Shown: positions 8,323-16,339, counted from the stretch's first letter. The stretch is DNA of 64,000 nt from Streptomyces cinnamoneus (GCF_014650495.1 NZ_BMVB01000002.1:1-64000), one strand, 5' to 3'. A program made the numbers and translations. Notes: generated by a model from the sequence alone, not told the origin.

Positions 8323-9789
8323 TCAGAACGGGAATCTCGACTTGCCGTGCTGGATCGATATCCACTTGGTCGTCGTGAACGCCTCCACCATCGAGTCGCC
8401 GTTCAGCCGCCCCACGCCCGAGTGCTTCTCGCCCCCGAACGGCACGATCGCCTCGTCGTGCACCGTCCCGTCGTTGACGTGGATCATCCCCGTCTCGATG
8501 CGCTTGGCGATCCGCACGCCCCGTTCCACATCGCCCGTGTGCACCGCACCGCTGAGCCCGTACGGCGTGGAGTTGGCCATGCGGACGGCCTCGTCCTCGC
8601 CGTCGAAGGGGAGGATCAGCGCGACCGGGCCGAAGATCTCCTGCCCCAGGATGGACGCGTCGTCCGCGAGGCCCGTCAGCACGGACGGACCGACCAGCGT
8701 GCCGTCCGTCTCCCCGCGTACGAGCGCGGTGGCGCCGTCCGCGACGGCCTGCTCCACGAGCGTAGTGATCGCCTCCGCCTGCCCGGAGTTGATGAGGGGG
8801 CCGATGTGCGTAGCCGGATCACCTGGGTCGCCGACCCGCAGGGCCCGCACCTTGGCGACGAACTTCTCCGTGAATTCACGCTCCACCGCCCGGTCGACCA
8901 GCACCCGGTTGGCCGCCATGCAGACCTGCCCCTGGTGGATGAAACGGCTGAAAACAGCGGCGTCCACGGCGTAGTCCACGTCGGCGTCGTCGAGGACGAT
9001 CAGCGCGCTGTTCCCGCCCAGCTCCAGGATCGTGCGCTTGAAGTGGGAGGCGGCGACGGTGGCGACGTGGCGGCCCACCTTGTCGGAGCCGGTGAAGGAG
9101 ATGACCTTGGGAATCGGGTGCTCGATGAGCGCGTCGCCTATCTCCGCGATGTCGGTGACGACGACGTTCAGCAGCCCGCCGGGCAGTCCCGCCTCCTCCA
9201 GCACCTTCGCGACCAGCCCGCCGCCGCAGATCGGCGTGTTCTGGTGGGGCTTGAGGACGACGGCGTTGCCCAGCGCGAGCGCCGGGGCGACGGACTTGAT
9301 CGACAGGAGGAACGGGAAGTTGAACGGGCTGATCACCCCGACGACGCCGACCGGCACCCGGTAGAGGCGGTTCTCCTTGGTGTCGTCCGGGGAGGGCAGG
9401 ATGCGCCCTTCCGCGCGCAGCGCGAGATGGATCGCCTCCCGCAGGAACTCCCGGGCCAGGCCCAGCTCGAACGCGGCCTTCACGGCCGTTCCGCCGCACT
9501 CGGCCGTGATGGCCGCGGTCAGCTCCGCCTCGCGGTCCTCGATGATGCGCACGGCCCGCTCGAAGACGAGCCGGCGGGTGTACGGGTTGGTGGCCGCCCA
9601 CGCGGGCTGGGCGCGCTCGGCGGCGCGGTACGCCTGGTCGATCTCGGTGACGCTGGCAGCGGTGATGGAGGCGAGCTTCTCCCCGTCGTAGGGGTTGAAG
9701 TCCACGATGTCCCAGGAGCCGCTGCCGGCCCGCCATTCCCCGTCGATGTACTGGTAGGCCAATGCGTCGAAGTAGGTGCTGTAGGACAT
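8323..9789 (-). CDS. NAD(P)-dependent aldehyde dehydrogenase
   Basis: A 488-residue full-length aldehyde dehydrogenase. The start at 9789 (MSYSTYFDAL) has AGGATGG 7 bases upstream; the further upstream ATG at 9864 lacks one. Visible motifs are the Rossmann FTGSDKVGR stretch, the general-base Glu in LELGGNSALI, the catalytic Cys in GQVCMAANR and the late EIFGPVA. The close fit suggests a benzaldehyde- or vanillin-dehydrogenase-like member oxidising aromatic or aliphatic aldehydes to acids. It lies next to a regulatory set (9877-12101) but is separated from it by over 80 bases. Confidence 0.9.
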   Translation of the reverse strand: MSYSTYFDALAYQYIDGEWRAGSGSWDIVDFNPYDGEKLASITAASVTEIDQAYRAAERAQPAWAATNPYTRRLVFERAVRIIEDREAELTAAITAECGGTAVKAAFELGLAREFLREAIHLALRAEGRILPSPDDTKENRLYRVPVGVVGVISPFNFPFLLSIKSVAPALALGNAVVLKPHQNTPICGGGLVAKVLEEAGLPGGLLNVVVTDIAEIGDALIEHPIPKVISFTGSDKVGRHVATVAASHFKRTILELGGNSALIVLDDADVDYAVDAAVFSRFIHQGQVCMAANRVLVDRAVEREFTEKFVAKVRALRVGDPGDPATHIGPLINSGQAEAITTLVEQAVADGATALVRGETDGTLVGPSVLTGLADDASILGQEIFGPVALILPFDGEDEAVRMANSTPYGLSGAVHTGDVERGVRIAKRIETGMIHVNDGTVHDEAIVPFGGEKHSGVGRLNGDSMVEAFTTTKWISIQHGKSRFPF

Positions 9790-9876
9790 GCGCCATCCTG
9801 TCTGCGAAAGCCGGGGCACTCGTGACGCCCGTAAACGATGTGCGTGCTCCTGATGGGACGTCATCGTACTGATGTG

Positions 9877-10740
9877 TCAGTGCAGTTGAAGTAGGCGTCC
9901 GATCAGATCCCGGCTCGCGGCCGGCGAGAGGCTGTCGGCGTGCAGCCGCTCCATCACCCGCTCGTACTGTGCGACGTCCTCGGACTTGTCCAGGTAGAGC
10001 GCGCTCGTGAGCTGCTCCAGGTAGACCACGTCGGACAGGTCCGACTCCGGGAAGCGCAGCATCGTGAAGGCTCCGCTCTCCCCCGCGTGCCCGCCGTGCG
10101 CGAAGGGCATCACCTGCAGCGTCACGTTCGGCTGCTCGGAGATGTCGGCGAGGTGCTGGAGCTGGTTGCGCATGACCGTTTCACCACCGTACGGGCGGTG
10201 CAGCGCCGCCTCGTCCAGGACGGCGTGGAAGCGGGGCGCCCGCTCGGAGAACAGCAGCTTCTGCCGCTCCATGCGCAGCGAGACGCGGCGCTCGATCTCG
10301 GCCTCGTCGGCCTTGGGCTGGCCGCGCACGACCACGGCGTGGGCGTACCCCTCGGTCTGCAGCAGGCCGTGCACGAACTGCACCTCGTAGATCGAGATGT
10401 GCGAGGCGGCGCCCTCCAGGCCCACGTACGTCTGAAACCAGCTGGGCAGCACGTCGCCGTAGCTGTGCCACCAGCCCGCGACATTGGCCTCGCGGGCCAG
10501 ACCGAGCAGCGCCTCGCGCTCGGCGCCGTCGGTGACCCCGTAGAGCGTGAGCAGATCCTCCACATCACGCGCCTTGAAGCTCACCCGGCCCAACTCCATA
10601 CGGCTGATCTTCGACTCGGACGCACGGATCGAGTACCCCGCTGCCTCGCGCGTGATGCCACGCGACTCGCGCAGCCTCCTGAGCTGCGAGCCCAGGAGTA
10701 TGCGTCGCACCACGGAACCGCTCGACTCGCTCGTGGCCAT
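9877..10740 (-). CDS. XRE helix-turn-helix regulator with DUF5753 (WhiJ-like)
   Basis: A 287-residue protein. The HTH (residues about 15-65) contains LGSQLRRLRESRGITREAAG and SESKISRMELG. The rest is the DUF5753 sensor domain, recognisable from VPSWFQ-like, Y-V-GLE and GLLQTEGYA segments. The start at 10740 was preferred because AAGGG lies 8 bases upstream. Such regulators in Streptomyces are typically encoded beside a DUF397 protein and an HATPase, as here, and act in developmental control with the DUF397 protein as partner. The ligand is unknown. Confidence 0.88.
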   Translation of the reverse strand: MATSESSGSVVRRILLGSQLRRLRESRGITREAAGYSIRASESKISRMELGRVSFKARDVEDLLTLYGVTDGAEREALLGLAREANVAGWWHSYGDVLPSWFQTYVGLEGAASHISIYEVQFVHGLLQTEGYAHAVVVRGQPKADEAEIERRVSLRMERQKLLFSERAPRFHAVLDEAALHRPYGGETVMRNQLQHLADISEQPNVTLQVMPFAHGGHAGESGAFTMLRFPESDLSDVVYLEQLTSALYLDKSEDVAQYERVMERLHADSLSPAASRDLIGRLLQLH

Positions 10741-10957
10741 CTCTGCGACCCTTCCTCTTCCGGTCCTGTTCCGGCGTTGTCCGTTCCGCACCCTTCTGAG
10801 GGCGACCCCCGCTACCCCCGGCGCCGAAGTCTGCCATCTTCGGGCTCCGTTGAGTGCATGTCCGGTTACGCAGACAAGCCACCCAGCGGAGCGCTACCGC
10901 AGCAGGCGTAGGGAGATTTGCCCCCCAACCCCCTTGTGCGCCCCCAAATCCACCCCG

Positions 10958-11024
10958 TGCACGTGCATCTGCCCTTGCATCCGCCCCGCGCATTGGCAAC
11001 CATGGAGCTCGCACACGTGCACGT
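10958..11024. promoter_or_regulatory. ACGTGCA palindrome cluster upstream of the HATPase gene
   Basis: TGCACGTGCA, a perfect 10-base palindrome, lies at 10958-10967, with a TTGCAT half-element 8 bases later. A second palindrome, ACGTGCACGT, lies at 11015-11024. They sit in the 313-base divergent intergenic stretch between the XRE regulator and the HATPase, and the first is identical to a site upstream of the DUF397 gene (12191-12200). The layout suggests an operator for the local XRE protein, by inference. Confidence 0.5.
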
Positions 11025-11053
11025 CACGTCCTCGATTGCCAGGAGTGCCTCGG

Positions 11054-11560
11054 ATGGGTACCGAAGGATCGACTGTGCTCTCTCCCTTATGGAGAGGGTT
11101 GCCCGCGATCGACTCATCCGCCGTCTCCAACTCGGCATCCTGTGCGCTGCCTCCCCGCTTCGAAGCGGTCAGGAACGCTCGGAAATTCACCAGAGCCACG
11201 CTCAGTCAGTGGGACCTGAGCGGGCTCTTCGACGATGTCGCGCTCGTGGTCTCGGAGCTGGTGACCAACTCCATGCGGTACGGGGTCCCGGCGGACCTCA
11301 TGGGCGGCGGCCCGGGCGGTGGCGAGTACGAGCCGTCCGTACGCCTGCACTTGATGCGCTGGACGTCGCGGCTGGTGTGCGCGGTGCGCGACCCGAGCGA
11401 GGTCAGCCCGGTGGTGGGTGAGGCGGACGCCGGTGCCGAGTGCGGGCGCGGGCTCACGCTCGTGGAGTCGTTCAGCGACGCGTGGGGCTGGCACCCGCTC
11501 GCGGGTGCACTGCAGGGCAAGGTCGTCTGGGCGCTGTTCCGTCTGCCCCAGCACGGCTGA
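11054..11560 (+). CDS. ATP-binding regulatory protein (SpoIIAB-like HATPase) with a TTA codon
   Basis: A 168-residue GHKL-type ATPase of the anti-sigma/regulatory kind. The start at 11054 has AGGAG 8 bases upstream. The N-box is DVALVVSELVTNSMRYG near residue 60, and the later ECGRGLTLVESF supplies the G-box. Codon 12 is TTA (11087-11089), the codon read by the bldA tRNA, so translation is expected to depend on development. Flanking genes are the XRE/DUF5753 regulator and DUF397 protein, a trio common in Streptomyces. Phosphorylation or sequestration of a partner is plausible but not shown. Confidence 0.88.
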   Translation: MGTEGSTVLSPLWRGLPAIDSSAVSNSASCALPPRFEAVRNARKFTRATLSQWDLSGLFDDVALVVSELVTNSMRYGVPADLMGGGPGGGEYEPSVRLHLMRWTSRLVCAVRDPSEVSPVVGEADAGAECGRGLTLVESFSDAWGWHPLAGALQGKVVWALFRLPQHG

Positions 11561-11843
11561 CGGACCGGGAAGGGACGGAAGACGGGGGAACGAACGGGGG
11601 CGGGGGCGGCCACCGCGGCGGTGACGGGGGTGACCGCCGCGGAACGGGCGGGGGAGGCCGCTGTAGCGGGGGTGGGGGGCCACCGCTACGGGGTGGGGGG
11701 CCCTGGCAGCCGCGGGGGAACGGGGGGACCGGGGGACCGCGGCGGTGGGGGCAGGGGTGACCGTCGGGGCGGGGGCGGGGCCGGCGGCGGAGACGGCCGT
11801 GGGGGCTGTGAGGGCCGAAGCGAAGGCCGTCATGAATGATCGG
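11561..11843. other. Extremely G-rich convergent intergenic region with inverted repeats
   Basis: No gene is supported in this stretch between two convergent genes. The plus strand is packed with G-runs of four to seven bases. It contains a perfect inverted repeat CCGCGGCGGT/ACCGCCGCGG at 11613-11622 and 11633-11642, and another, GTAGCGG/CCGCTAC, at 11663-11669 and 11683-11689. These may serve as bidirectional terminators; the G-runs could also form quadruplexes. Confidence 0.6.
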
Positions 11844-12101
11844 TTATTCGGCGATCAGATAGTCGAATTCGCCGTCCTTGACACCCAGCAGCATCGCCTC
11901 GATCTCGGCCGGTGTGTACACAAGCGCCGGACCGTCCGGATGGCGGGAGTTGCGTACGGCGATCCCGCCTCCCGGCAGCTTCGCGAACTCCACGCAGGAG
12001 CCCTGGGAGTTGGAGTGCCGGCTCTTTCGCCAGACGACATCATCGATGTCCGAGGCGGCCATGCCGTTGTATGCCTGGGGCACTGGACTCTCCCGGATCA
12101 T
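11844..12101 (-). CDS. DUF397 protein
   Basis: An 85-residue protein with the DUF397 signature: VVWRKSRHSNSQGSCVEFA, then a VRNSRHPDGPAL segment, then TPAEIEAMLLGVKDGEFD. The ATG at 12101 is used; a GTG at 12083 with GGGAG six bases upstream is a credible alternative. These small proteins pair with XRE/DUF5753 regulators such as the one at 9877 and are linked to antibiotic and morphological control in Streptomyces. The gene lies convergent to the HATPase. Confidence 0.85.
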   Translation of the reverse strand: MIRESPVPQAYNGMAASDIDDVVWRKSRHSNSQGSCVEFAKLPGGGIAVRNSRHPDGPALVYTPAEIEAMLLGVKDGEFDYLIAE

Positions 12102-12190
12102 TGCAGGGGGCACCCTCACCCAGAACACGGTTTCGAGGATGGCAACTGCTCCGGATCATAGCCGCGTTCATGTGCCTCTGCATGAGCCGA

Positions 12191-12200
12191 TGCACGTGCA
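12191..12200. promoter_or_regulatory. TGCACGTGCA palindrome upstream of the DUF397 gene
   Basis: The same 10-base palindrome found at 10958-10967 lies about 90 bases upstream of the DUF397 start. In both places it is followed (reading away in the same relative sense) by a TGCAT-type half site 6-8 bases on. A shared operator for the XRE/HATPase/DUF397 set is inferred. Confidence 0.5.
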
Positions 12201-12223
12201 CTCAGGGTGTTCCCGCCACTACT

Positions 12224-12496
12224 TCACGACTTCTTCCCGGAAGATGAACCTCCAGCAGAACCGCCTCCGGAATAGGGCAGCAACGCCATCTCGCGAGCAT
12301 TCTTGATCGCCCGCGACAGCTGCCGCTGCTGCTGCACGGTGACACGGGTCACGCGACGACTGCGGATCTTTCCGCGGTCCGAAATGAACTTTCGCAGCAG
12401 GTCAGTGTCCTTGTAGTCGACGTAGGTGATTCCGGCCGCATCCAGGGGATTGGGACGAGGTTTGAGGTTCTTGCGCTGATCGGGGCGGCGGACCAT
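12224..12496 (-). CDS. rpsR: Ribosomal protein S18, zinc-independent (cysteine-free) paralogue
   Basis: A 90-residue bS18 with the conserved core [26 protein letters not shown] and [10 protein letters not shown]. The N-terminus ([17 protein letters not shown]) has no cysteines where the zinc-dependent form carries them. The C-terminus ends in a Gly/Ser tail. Cysteine-free paralogues replace zinc-containing ribosomal proteins when zinc is scarce and are normally repressed by Zur. It is the last gene of the minus-strand run L33 - short ORF - CobW-like - S18. Confidence 0.95.
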   Translation of the reverse strand: MVRRPDQRKNLKPRPNPLDAAGITYVDYKDTDLLRKFISDRGKIRSRRVTRVTVQQQRQLSRAIKNAREMALLPYSGGGSAGGSSSGKKS

Positions 12497-12595
12497 GAAC
12501 GGAGTTCCTTTCGGATCAGGTGGGGTGGGGTGAGTGAGGTGAGGGAGGTGAGACAGTCCCGTGGGGCGGGCGGGCTGTATGGGACCGGCCGGATA

Positions 12596-13828
12596 TCAGG
12601 AGACCGGATCGAGCAGTTGATCGAAGGCGCGTGACAGGCCACGCCAGACATCGGGCCCGCCCGCGTACTCGGCGTCGGTGAGCAGGCACGATCCCAGCAG
12701 CGAACGCAGACCGGCACCGTCCAGCCCGGGCGAGGTGAACGTGAGGCACTGACCGCGGTCGCCGTGCTCGGGATGCCAGTCCAACGAGGCCGCCACGCGA
12801 CGCTCCGCGGGCACCATCTCCCAGGCGGCGTCCGGCAGCGCGGCGAGCCAGGGCCCGGCGTTCTCCACGCACAGGGCGCCGCCGGCCGCATCCCAGGACA
12901 GCAGCGTGTCGGGCCGGTCGGCCAGCCAGAACCGCCCCCTGCTGCGCGCGGCGGCGCAGGTCAGGTCCTCCAGCGCCTCGTACAGCCGCCCGGGGTGGAA
13001 CGGACGGTGGCCGCGCCATACGAGCGTGGCGACGCCGTGTGCGTCGGCTTCCTGCGGCAGGAGCGCGCAGGCCGGGTGCTGGCGGGCAGCGGCGGCCTGG
13101 ACGTCGAAGCCGGCCACGGCGGCGGCCGCCAGCTCGGCCGAGTCGACGGGGATCTGCCGTGCGGCGGGGGTGAGTTGTGCGAGCAGGGCGTAGTCGCCGA
13201 CGTCGGCGTCGGCGTCGGCTTCCTGGCCGGCTTCGGCTTCCTGACCGTCTTCGGCGGTGGGCGTGGGGGCTGCGGTGGCCTCCACCACGGCCAGTACGGA
13301 GACGTACTCCAGCTGCCGGGCGAAGGTGTCGCCGACCGTGCGCTCGTCGGTCGGTGCGGCGGCGAGTCCGGCCTCGACGAGGTCGTCGCCGTTGGCGAGC
13401 GTGGGCAGGGTCAGGGCCGGGTCCACGGCCGTGAACACACCGGTGAGGCGGGCGTCGTCGCCGCAGTGGGCGGCGACGACCTCGGCCATGGCCTTGGGCT
13501 CGACGGAGTCCCACAGCTCGACGACGGCGAGCCGGCAGAGGCCGGAGTCGGCGAGCCGCTCCAGTTCGGGCACGAGGTCCTCGCGCAGGGCGCAGCAGGC
13601 GCAGTCGTTGACCAGGGGCGTCTCGCCCTCGGCAAGAAGACCGGTGCGGTCGCGCACGGTCCGGCGGACGGTGCCGCCGGCGGCGGTCGCGAGGTCGTGG
13701 TGCAGGGCGATGCTGCCCGGCACGGTGTGCAGCAGCCGTTCGACGGCGGCCCTGCGGGCGTCGGCGTGCAGGCCACCGACCAGAACCACGGGCAGGGCCG
13801 CGGGCAGCACGGGCTCTTCGGCGGCCAT
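12596..13828 (-). CDS. CobW/COG0523-like protein lacking GTPase motifs
   Basis: A 410-residue protein that aligns with zinc-linked CobW-family GTPases. It keeps the metal motif CACC (in NDCACCALREDL, near residue 76) and a CobW C-terminal domain (GVATLVWRGHRPFHPGRLY onward). Where Walker A should read GxxxxGKT it reads GGLHADARRA, and where NKxD should be it reads AVVEATAAP. It therefore probably cannot bind GTP in the usual way. It sits among Zur-type ribosomal genes and starts within the stop codon of the upstream 16-codon ORF (TGATG overlap). An acidic insert (EAEAGQEADADAD) lies near residue 205. Probable role: zinc handling during starvation. Confidence 0.8.
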   Translation of the reverse strand: MAAEEPVLPAALPVVLVGGLHADARRAAVERLLHTVPGSIALHHDLATAAGGTVRRTVRDRTGLLAEGETPLVNDCACCALREDLVPELERLADSGLCRLAVVELWDSVEPKAMAEVVAAHCGDDARLTGVFTAVDPALTLPTLANGDDLVEAGLAAAPTDERTVGDTFARQLEYVSVLAVVEATAAPTPTAEDGQEAEAGQEADADADVGDYALLAQLTPAARQIPVDSAELAAAAVAGFDVQAAAARQHPACALLPQEADAHGVATLVWRGHRPFHPGRLYEALEDLTCAAARSRGRFWLADRPDTLLSWDAAGGALCVENAGPWLAALPDAAWEMVPAERRVAASLDWHPEHGDRGQCLTFTSPGLDGAGLRSLLGSCLLTDAEYAGGPDVWRGLSRAFDQLLDPVS

Positions 13829-13878
13829 CAGCGGCCGCCCCCGCGCCTGACGTATCGGCGCCGGATTCCGGGCTTCAT
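13828..13878 (-). pseudogene. 16-codon ORF, probable remnant of ribosomal protein L31
   Basis: The ORF reads MKPGIRRRYVRRGGGR and stops. L31 of the zinc-independent type begins MKPGIHPxY, so the first five residues and the Tyr match, then the sequence is lost. It starts 5 bases after the L33 stop, is preceded by GAGGAG, and its TGA overlaps the CobW-like ATG. From memory, S. coelicolor has an L31 gene between CobW-like and L33 genes in the corresponding set. It is either a decayed rpmE paralogue kept for translational coupling, or a genuine micro-ORF. Confidence 0.6.
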
Positions 13879-13883
13879 GGCGC

Positions 13884-14048
13884 TCAGCGCTCCTCTCGGA
13901 AGGCCACGTGACGGCCGGCGACCGGGTCGTACTTGCGCAGTTCGAGGCGGTCGGGGTCGTTACGGCGGTTCTTGCGGGTCACGTAGGTGTGGCCGGTGCC
14001 GGCGGTGGACCGGAGCTTGATGACGGGTCGTAGTTCGTTGCGGGCCAT
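13884..14048 (-). CDS. rpmG: Ribosomal protein L33, zinc-independent paralogue
   Basis: A 54-residue bL33: [19 protein letters not shown], then [20 protein letters not shown] and a basic end. It lacks the two CxxC pairs of the zinc-binding form. A TATAGT hexamer on the minus strand (14061-14056) sits about 7 bases before the ATG, so the transcript may be leaderless. A Zur-like palindrome lies immediately upstream, shared with the divergent L28 gene. It heads the minus-strand run to S18. Confidence 0.93.
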   Translation of the reverse strand: MARNELRPVIKLRSTAGTGHTYVTRKNRRNDPDRLELRKYDPVAGRHVAFREER

Positions 14049-14063
14049 ACGGGCTACTATACA

Positions 14064-14081
14064 GAAATGGTTTCCATTTTC
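14064..14081. promoter_or_regulatory. Zur-like box between L33 and L28
   Basis: GAAATGGTTTCCATTTTC is an inverted repeat (GAAATGG/CCATTTT around TTT) resembling the actinobacterial Zur site. It lies between the -10-like TATAGT of L33 and the AGGAGG of L28, so one bound repressor could block both directions. Zur as the binder is inferred from the cysteine-free ribosomal genes on either side. Confidence 0.7.
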
Positions 14082-14098
14082 ATTAGGAGGTTCGTGCC

Positions 14099-14335
14099 AT
14101 GTCCGCCCACTGCCAACTGACCGGCCGCCAGCCGGGATTCGGCAACTCCGTCTCCCACTCCCACCGACGCACCGGCCGCCGCTTCGACCCGAACATCCAG
14201 CGCAAGCGCTACTGGCTCGCGAGCGAAGGGCGCCACGTCCGGCTGACGCTGAGCGCGAAGGGGATCAGGACCGTGGACCGGATCGGCGTCGAAGCCGCAG
14301 TGGCCCGCATCCGCGCACGAGGAGGGAACGTCTGA
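14099..14335 (+). CDS. rpmB: Ribosomal protein L28, zinc-independent paralogue
   Basis: A 78-residue bL28 starting [20 protein letters not shown] with the conserved [14 protein letters not shown] and FDPNIQ motifs. Only one cysteine remains, so the zinc-binding set is absent. AGGAGG lies 8 bases upstream of the ATG. Its TGA overlaps the S14 start (TGATG), so the two are translationally coupled. Expression under zinc limitation is expected from the Zur-like box just upstream. Confidence 0.95.
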   Translation: MSAHCQLTGRQPGFGNSVSHSHRRTGRRFDPNIQRKRYWLASEGRHVRLTLSAKGIRTVDRIGVEAAVARIRARGGNV

Positions 14336-14640
14336 TGGCGAAGAAGAGCAAGATCGCGAAGAACGAGGCGCGACGACTGACCGTCGCGCGGTACGCCGCC
14401 CGCCGCGCGCTCCTGAAGGCGGTCATCCGCAATCCGCAGACCCCGCCCGGCGAGCGCGAGGCCGCCCAGCACGAACTGAGCCGCCAGCCGCGCGACGCGA
14501 GCTCCACGCGCGTCCGCAACCGCGACGCAGCCGACGGCCGCCCCCGCGGCTACTTCCGCGCCTTCGGCCTCTCCCGCATCAACCTCCGCGAGCAGGCCCA
14601 TGCGGGGTACTTGCCGGGGGTGCGGAAGTCGAGCTGGTAG
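14335..14640 (+). CDS. rpsN: Ribosomal protein S14, zinc-independent (long) paralogue
   Basis: A 101-residue uS14 of the long cysteine-free type: [14 protein letters not shown] at the start, then the S14 core [20 protein letters not shown] and [18 protein letters not shown] at the end. It overlaps the L28 stop by one base and completes the rightward arm of the set. The zinc-binding short S14 should be encoded elsewhere in the genome. Confidence 0.95.
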   Translation: MAKKSKIAKNEARRLTVARYAARRALLKAVIRNPQTPPGEREAAQHELSRQPRDASSTRVRNRDAADGRPRGYFRAFGLSRINLREQAHAGYLPGVRKSSW

Positions 14641-14706
14641 GGGGCGCTCGGGGGGGGGCGGCTTGGGCCGGGGCGGCTTGGGGGGGCGGCTTGGGGGGGG
14701 GCGGCC
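14641..14706. repeat. G-rich tandem repeat (CGGCTTGGG-type)
   Basis: Immediately after the S14 stop, units of GGCGGCTTGGG with variable G-run length repeat about three times. G-runs of seven to ten occur. The tract lies between convergent genes and has no coding potential. It may act as a terminator or be slippage-prone DNA. Confidence 0.6.
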
Positions 14707-14724
14707 TGGTCGACTGCGCTGTTC

Positions 14725-15513
14725 CTACGGCTTGTGCGCGGTGGTGAGGAAGTCCAGGACGAGGGGGCTGGCGTGGGTGCGGAACTCCTCGAAGTAGGCG
14801 TGCCGGGCTTCGGGGATCAGGTGGAGTCGGGCGTCGGGGATGCGGTCGGTGAGCAGGTGTGCGTTGGCGGTGGGGTTGAGCAGGTCGTCGCTTCCGTGGA
14901 CGACCAGGGTGGGTGCGCTGATGTCCGGCAGGATGTCCCAGGCGTCGTGCCGATTGCTGGCCGTGAGGTGCCGGCGCCGGGCGTGGGCGGGCATGCCGGG
15001 ATCGCCGAGGGTGTGGTGTGGGCCGGGATGGGAGGCGAGCCATCGAGGGGTGTACATCAGCTCCAGCAGGGCCTGTCGGGCGGCTCCGGGCTGAGGTTGC
15101 GCCAGGGCTCGGCGGACGTCGTCGTCGCGTTCGACGCTGTGCGGGCCGCCGGGTGAGGTGCAGCCGAGGACCAGGGCGCCCACCCGGTGGGGGTGGCGGC
15201 CCGCGAGTTGCTGGGCCACCCGTCCGCCCATGGACGTGCCGTAGACGTCGGCCCGGTCGATGCCGAGTTCGTCGAGGACGGCGATGACGTCCTGGGCGAA
15301 CAGTTCGGTGCTGTAAGGGGTGTCGGGCTTGTCGCTGTCGCCGGTGCCGCGGTAGTCGAGCGTGAGGGTGCTGCGCGCGGGATGGAAGTCGGCACGGACC
15401 ACATCCCACCAGTGGTGGTTGTTGGCCTGGCCCGCCAGCAGGACCAACGGCGCGCCCTGGCCCTGGAGTTGGTAGGCGATGCGGGTTCCGTCCGGTGTCA
15501 TGGCGTACGTCAT
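14725..15513 (-). CDS. Alpha/beta hydrolase
   Basis: A 262-residue single-domain hydrolase. It has the oxyanion strand LVLLAGQANN, the nucleophile elbow YGTSMGGRV near residue 96, an acid residue in VVHGSDDLL near 210 and a late His in PEARHAYFEE near 238. There is no signal peptide, so it acts in the cytoplasm. Proteins of this kind include haloperoxidase-like esterases and lactonases; the substrate is not evident. The LysE gene upstream on the same strand is about 90 bases away. Confidence 0.85.
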   Translation of the reverse strand: MTYAMTPDGTRIAYQLQGQGAPLVLLAGQANNHHWWDVVRADFHPARSTLTLDYRGTGDSDKPDTPYSTELFAQDVIAVLDELGIDRADVYGTSMGGRVAQQLAGRHPHRVGALVLGCTSPGGPHSVERDDDVRRALAQPQPGAARQALLELMYTPRWLASHPGPHHTLGDPGMPAHARRRHLTASNRHDAWDILPDISAPTLVVHGSDDLLNPTANAHLLTDRIPDARLHLIPEARHAYFEEFRTHASPLVLDFLTTAHKP

Positions 15514-15603
15514 CGGCTTCCTCGCTCCCGTCCGGTCGGGCAGAGTGCCCGCGTGGCCCCGGGCCTGAGCGGACGGCGAAGCCGGGAAGTACCGGCCCGG
15601 CCC

Positions 15604-16230
15604 TCAGATACCTGCTGCCACCGCAGCGCCCAGCCCCAGCAGGACGATGCCGGTGGTCACGCCGAGTCCCCGCAGGACGGTCGGCTTCGACACCAGGTCG
15701 CGCCCTCGGCTGACGGCCCAGGTGAGCAACATGTACCAGGAGGCGCTGACGAGCGCCCACACGACTCCCAGGGCCACGGTCGACAGGAACACCGGGCCCT
15801 TCGCGGTCACGAACTGGGGCAGCACCGAGATGGCGAACACGCCCGCCTTGGGGTTGCCGAGGTTGGTGCTCAGGCCGATGAGATATCCGCTCGCGAAGCC
15901 GGTGCCGCGCTCGTCCTTGTCGGTCGGGGTGGTGGAGACGGTGGTGTTGATCGTGTTCCGAAGCGTCTTCACCCCGAGGTACATCAGCACGATGCCGCCT
16001 GCGATCCGGAGCGCCGTGTACGCGGTGGGGCTGGCCAGCAGGACGGCGGACAGACCGGCTGCGGCGGCCGTGGACCACAGCAGGAAGCCGGTGGCATTGC
16101 CCGCGAGCGTGCCTTGGAGCGTACGTTGGCCGCCTTCCAGAACCTGCCGGATCATCAGGGCTGCACTCGCGCCTGGCAGCATCGCCAACAGCAAGGTGGT
16201 GGCGATGAAAACGGGCACATGCGTGGGCAT
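15604..16230 (-). CDS. LysE/RhtB-family amino acid exporter
   Basis: A 208-residue membrane protein with about six hydrophobic segments and the LysE-type G-A-S/P-G region (MLPGASAALMIRQ) after the first segment. Members export basic or neutral amino acids or related metabolites. It is divergent from a LysR regulator at 16340; such pairs usually have the regulator controlling export in response to the substrate. Confidence 0.85.
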   Translation of the reverse strand: MPTHVPVFIATTLLLAMLPGASAALMIRQVLEGGQRTLQGTLAGNATGFLLWSTAAAAGLSAVLLASPTAYTALRIAGGIVLMYLGVKTLRNTINTTVSTTPTDKDERGTGFASGYLIGLSTNLGNPKAGVFAISVLPQFVTAKGPVFLSTVALGVVWALVSASWYMLLTWAVSRGRDLVSKPTVLRGLGVTTGIVLLGLGAAVAAGI

Positions 16231-16339
16231 GGGAAAGAGCCCCTTCCGGGGATTGCGGCCGATGGATGCACCACCAGGCTTCCTCTCCCGTACTCATAAG
16301 AGAAGTTAAAAGAGAAGGGTGCAGCGTTAGGATCAGTGA

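Noticed and set aside
7687..9825. A 712-codon plus-strand frame opposite the DinB and aldehyde dehydrogenase genes
   Set aside because: Both opposite genes have clear family motifs; the frame has none.
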